A stretch of 16,401 bases of DNA from Anaerofustis sp. (GTDB taxonomy: Bacteria > Bacillota > Clostridia > Eubacteriales > Anaerofustaceae). Both the position numbers and the translations under genes were made by a program. Each line of letters begins with the position of its first letter. Within the stretch, counting starts at the first letter, position 1. Below the pieces are notes generated by a model, which ran no database searches, was not told the origin of the DNA, and saw nothing but the letters and a program-made list of their open reading frames with translations. Location of the stretch: assembly GCF_019420015.1 (NCBI RefSeq), contig NZ_JAHZIA010000009.1:3964-20364 (forward strand). Direction: 5' to 3'. This document shows, piece by piece, positions 15,140-16,401 of the stretch.

Positions 15140-15487
15140 ATGAATGCTTTATTTATAATATTAAACGACACATACCTTATTGATGATGTTCACGAGATAT
15201 TGTCAAAATGCGGAGTGGGAGGAACCTTTTTCAATTCAAACGGACTTGGCAAAGTCAACTTGGATTATGACAGCGATCATACATTTACTTCGGTAAGAAA
15301 AATCCTAGCCGGTGACAAACCGAAAAACATAACTATCGTATCAGTAATAAAAAGTGAAGAAAAATTGGACGAAGTAACAATAGAAGTAATGAAACTGTTA
15401 AATAATATAGAAGAAAAAGGAGTCGGATTTATGTTTGTCGTTCCGGTTTTACATGTATTTGGACATAAGGGAAAGGATATGCAGTAA
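15140..15487 (+). CDS. PII-like signalling protein
   Basis: The 115-aa product follows the PII fold pattern: beta1 ALFIILN, helix YLIDDVHEILSKCGV, beta2 GTFFNSNGLG, a connecting stretch, beta3 ITIVSVI, helix KLDEVTIEVMKLLNN, and a B-loop-like EEKGVGFMFVVPV at ~94-106. The last element resembles the PII nucleotide-binding signature but lacks its usual Asp/Lys pair. The segment where GlnB has its T-loop (~38-60) has no uridylylated-tyrosine motif (RGAEY), so it is not a classical GlnB or GlnK. PII-like proteins generally bind nucleotides and control a partner, often a membrane protein. CGGAGGT at 15128-15134 gives a strong start. The gene six bases downstream encodes a membrane-anchored protein, possibly its partner (inference). 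Confidence 0.68.
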   Translation: MNALFIILNDTYLIDDVHEILSKCGVGGTFFNSNGLGKVNLDYDSDHTFTSVRKILAGDKPKNITIVSVIKSEEKLDEVTIEVMKLLNNIEEKGVGFMFVVPVLHVFGHKGKDMQ

Positions 15488-15493
15488 TTTTAT

Positions 15494-15955
15494 ATGAAAA
15501 ATATTAATATAAATAAAAAACAAGTTATTTTTATCATTATAGGAATTATTTTAATTCTTACATTACTCTTCACTCCTAAAATCGCAAAAATAAATATGCT
15601 TAATTCCGTTGAAGAGAATAAAATTGCAAATAAAAAAATAGTAAAAATAGAATATATTAAATATGAAAAAGAGCCTTTTAGATCTGTCATAAAAGAAAAA
15701 AAAGAAATCAAAGGCAATAATAACAGCGTTACAAATATAATAAGAGATTTATCTTCCTATAAAACACAAATACTGGGAAACAAAGAATCAACAAACGAAA
15801 TTCTTTATGTTCACTTTAAAGATGGAAGCAAATTAATGTCTTATATAGACGGCAATAAACTCGGAGTGGATAACGGCAATATTTGGTTGAAAGACATTAA
15901 TATAGAAAAAATTAAAAGTGAAATGAAACAAGTAAAATTAATAAAAAATTTATAA
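15494..15955 (+). CDS. Small single-pass membrane protein of unknown function
   Basis: I do not recognise this 153-aa protein. Residues 10-27 (VIFIIIGIILILTLLF) form one hydrophobic membrane segment preceded by a positively charged NKKQ, so the remaining ~125 residues are probably outside the membrane. That part is rich in Lys, Ile and Asn, with alternating strand-like stretches (KIVKIEYIKYEKEPF, EILYVHFKDGSKLMSYI, NIWLKDINIEKI), suggesting a small beta-rich domain. No cysteine or catalytic motif stands out. Its start lies six bases after the PII-like stop and has only a weak ribosome binding site, which suggests translational coupling to that gene. The internal reverse-strand frame is a shadow. 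Confidence 0.7.
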   Translation: MKNININKKQVIFIIIGIILILTLLFTPKIAKINMLNSVEENKIANKKIVKIEYIKYEKEPFRSVIKEKKEIKGNNNSVTNIIRDLSSYKTQILGNKESTNEILYVHFKDGSKLMSYIDGNKLGVDNGNIWLKDINIEKIKSEMKQVKLIKNL

Positions 15956-16142
15956 TTTAAATTACAGATGTTCTTTATTAAAAGCTAATAATTTATACTG
16001 TATATTTCTTACATTTTGTAACATAATATTATTATTAAACAAAGCAATATTAATTTATAAACACTTTACATTTAAAGTTTATAAATATCGATAATAACAA
16101 CATATTTTATGATAAAAAATATTAAAAAATATCAAAAAAGTA
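15956..16142. other. AT-rich intergenic stretch before the tRNA-Lys promoter
   Basis: No gene. A 10-bp perfect inverted repeat (ATTTATAAAC 16053-16062 / GTTTATAAAT 16077-16086) is present but has no T tract, so I do not call it a terminator for the preceding gene. Confidence 0.5.
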
Positions 16143-16171
16143 TTGACATTATTTGGATGTTTTAGTATACT
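16143..16171 (+). promoter_or_regulatory. Near-consensus promoter of tRNA-Lys
   Basis: Perfect TTGACA (16143-16148), 17 nt, TATACT (16166-16171). It is the strongest promoter by sequence in the window, as expected for a stable RNA gene; the start is predicted near 16178. Confidence 0.88.
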
Positions 16172-16195
16172 GATTAAGCTGTCAGTGGCAGAAAT

Positions 16196-16271
16196 GACCC
16201 ATTAGCTCAGTTGGCAGAGCACTTGACTTTTAATCAAGGTGTCCGGAGTTCGAATCTCCGATGGGTCACCA
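16196..16271 (+). tRNA. tRNA-Lys (anticodon UUU)
   Basis: A full cloverleaf of 76 nt: acceptor GACCCAT (16196-16202) pairs with ATGGGTC (16261-16267), followed by discriminator A and an encoded CCA end. The anticodon stem CTTGA/TCAAG encloses CTTTTAA, with anticodon TTT at 16229-16231. The D-arm begins GCTCAGTTGGCAGAGC, and the T-arm is CCGGAG-TTCGAAT-CTCCG. It reads AAA and AAG lysine codons. Confidence 0.98.
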
Positions 16272-16284
16272 TTTTGTACAATCT

Positions 16285-16316
16285 GCTATATCATAAAATA
16301 CTGATATAGCTTTTTT
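16285..16316 (+). terminator. Rho-independent terminator after the first tRNA-Lys
   Basis: GCTATATCA (16285-16293) pairs perfectly with TGATATAGC (16302-16310) around an 8-nt loop, followed by six T. Confidence 0.88.
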
Positions 16317-16348
16317 ATTTCATAATATTATCAATGAATTATTTTAGT

Positions 16349-16401
16349 GACCCATTAGCTCAGTTGGCAGAGCACTTGACTTTTAATCAAGGTGTCCGGA
16401 G
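16349..16401 (+). tRNA. Second tRNA-Lys (UUU), cut by window edge
   Basis: The 53 nt from GACCCATTAGC to the window end are identical to the first 53 nt of the upstream tRNA-Lys, including the TTT anticodon (16382-16384). The T-arm and 3' end lie outside the window. It follows the terminator of the first copy, and I see no clear promoter in the 32 bases between. Confidence 0.93.

Noticed and set aside
16196..16401. tRNA gene repeats as integration (att) sites of a mobile element
   Set aside because: No integrase or element genes are between or beside the copies; the 53-nt repeat is simply the tRNA gene itself.

Overview
The window is AT-rich throughout. Its genes carry strong Shine-Dalgarno sequences (AGGAGGT-type) and sigma-A-like promoters. 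The gene set combines an obligate-anaerobe oxygen/NO defence pair (FprA-type flavodiiron protein and 2Fe superoxide reductase), a tig-clpP-clpX cluster, a dprA-topA pair, a bactofilin and a DUF1858 redox-disulfide protein. This points to a low-GC anaerobic member of the Bacillota (Clostridia, perhaps near the Peptostreptococcaceae). The genus cannot be fixed from the sequence alone.

Layout. (1) 1-2404, minus: an exported N-acetylglucosaminidase (GH73) with SH3-like and Ig-like repeats, running off the left edge. (2) 2405-2665: divergent promoters. (3) 2666-5862, plus: tig-clpP-clpX, a protein-quality-control operon closed by a clear terminator. (4) 5922-6173, plus: an 83-aa stand-alone piece resembling an internal segment of the FakA/YloV dihydroxyacetone-kinase-like protein. 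(5) A 20-bp inverted repeat, a promoter, then trpS (6331-7332) and its terminator. (6) 7546-9999, plus: a perfect 16-bp palindrome upstream of a Crp/Fnr-family regulator, then fprA and dfx in tight succession and a bidirectional terminator. This reads as a self-contained, probably self-regulated stress operon. (7) 10034-13277, minus: dprA-topA. (8) 13477-14811, minus: an ImmA/IrrE-type metallopeptidase, a DUF1858 protein and a bactofilin. (9) 15140-15955, plus: a PII-like signalling protein followed 6 bp later by a small single-pass membrane protein of unknown function. (10) 16143-16401: a near-consensus promoter, tRNA-Lys(UUU), a terminator, and the start of a second identical tRNA-Lys copy cut by the right edge.

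Most of the window is ordinary chromosomal backbone; no CRISPR array, insertion sequence, prophage or restriction system was seen. The parts most worth a second look are the Crp/Fnr-fprA-dfx operon with its palindrome, the isolated FakA-like mini-protein, the PII-like/membrane-protein pair, the orphan ImmA-type peptidase, and the long hairpin in front of trpS.
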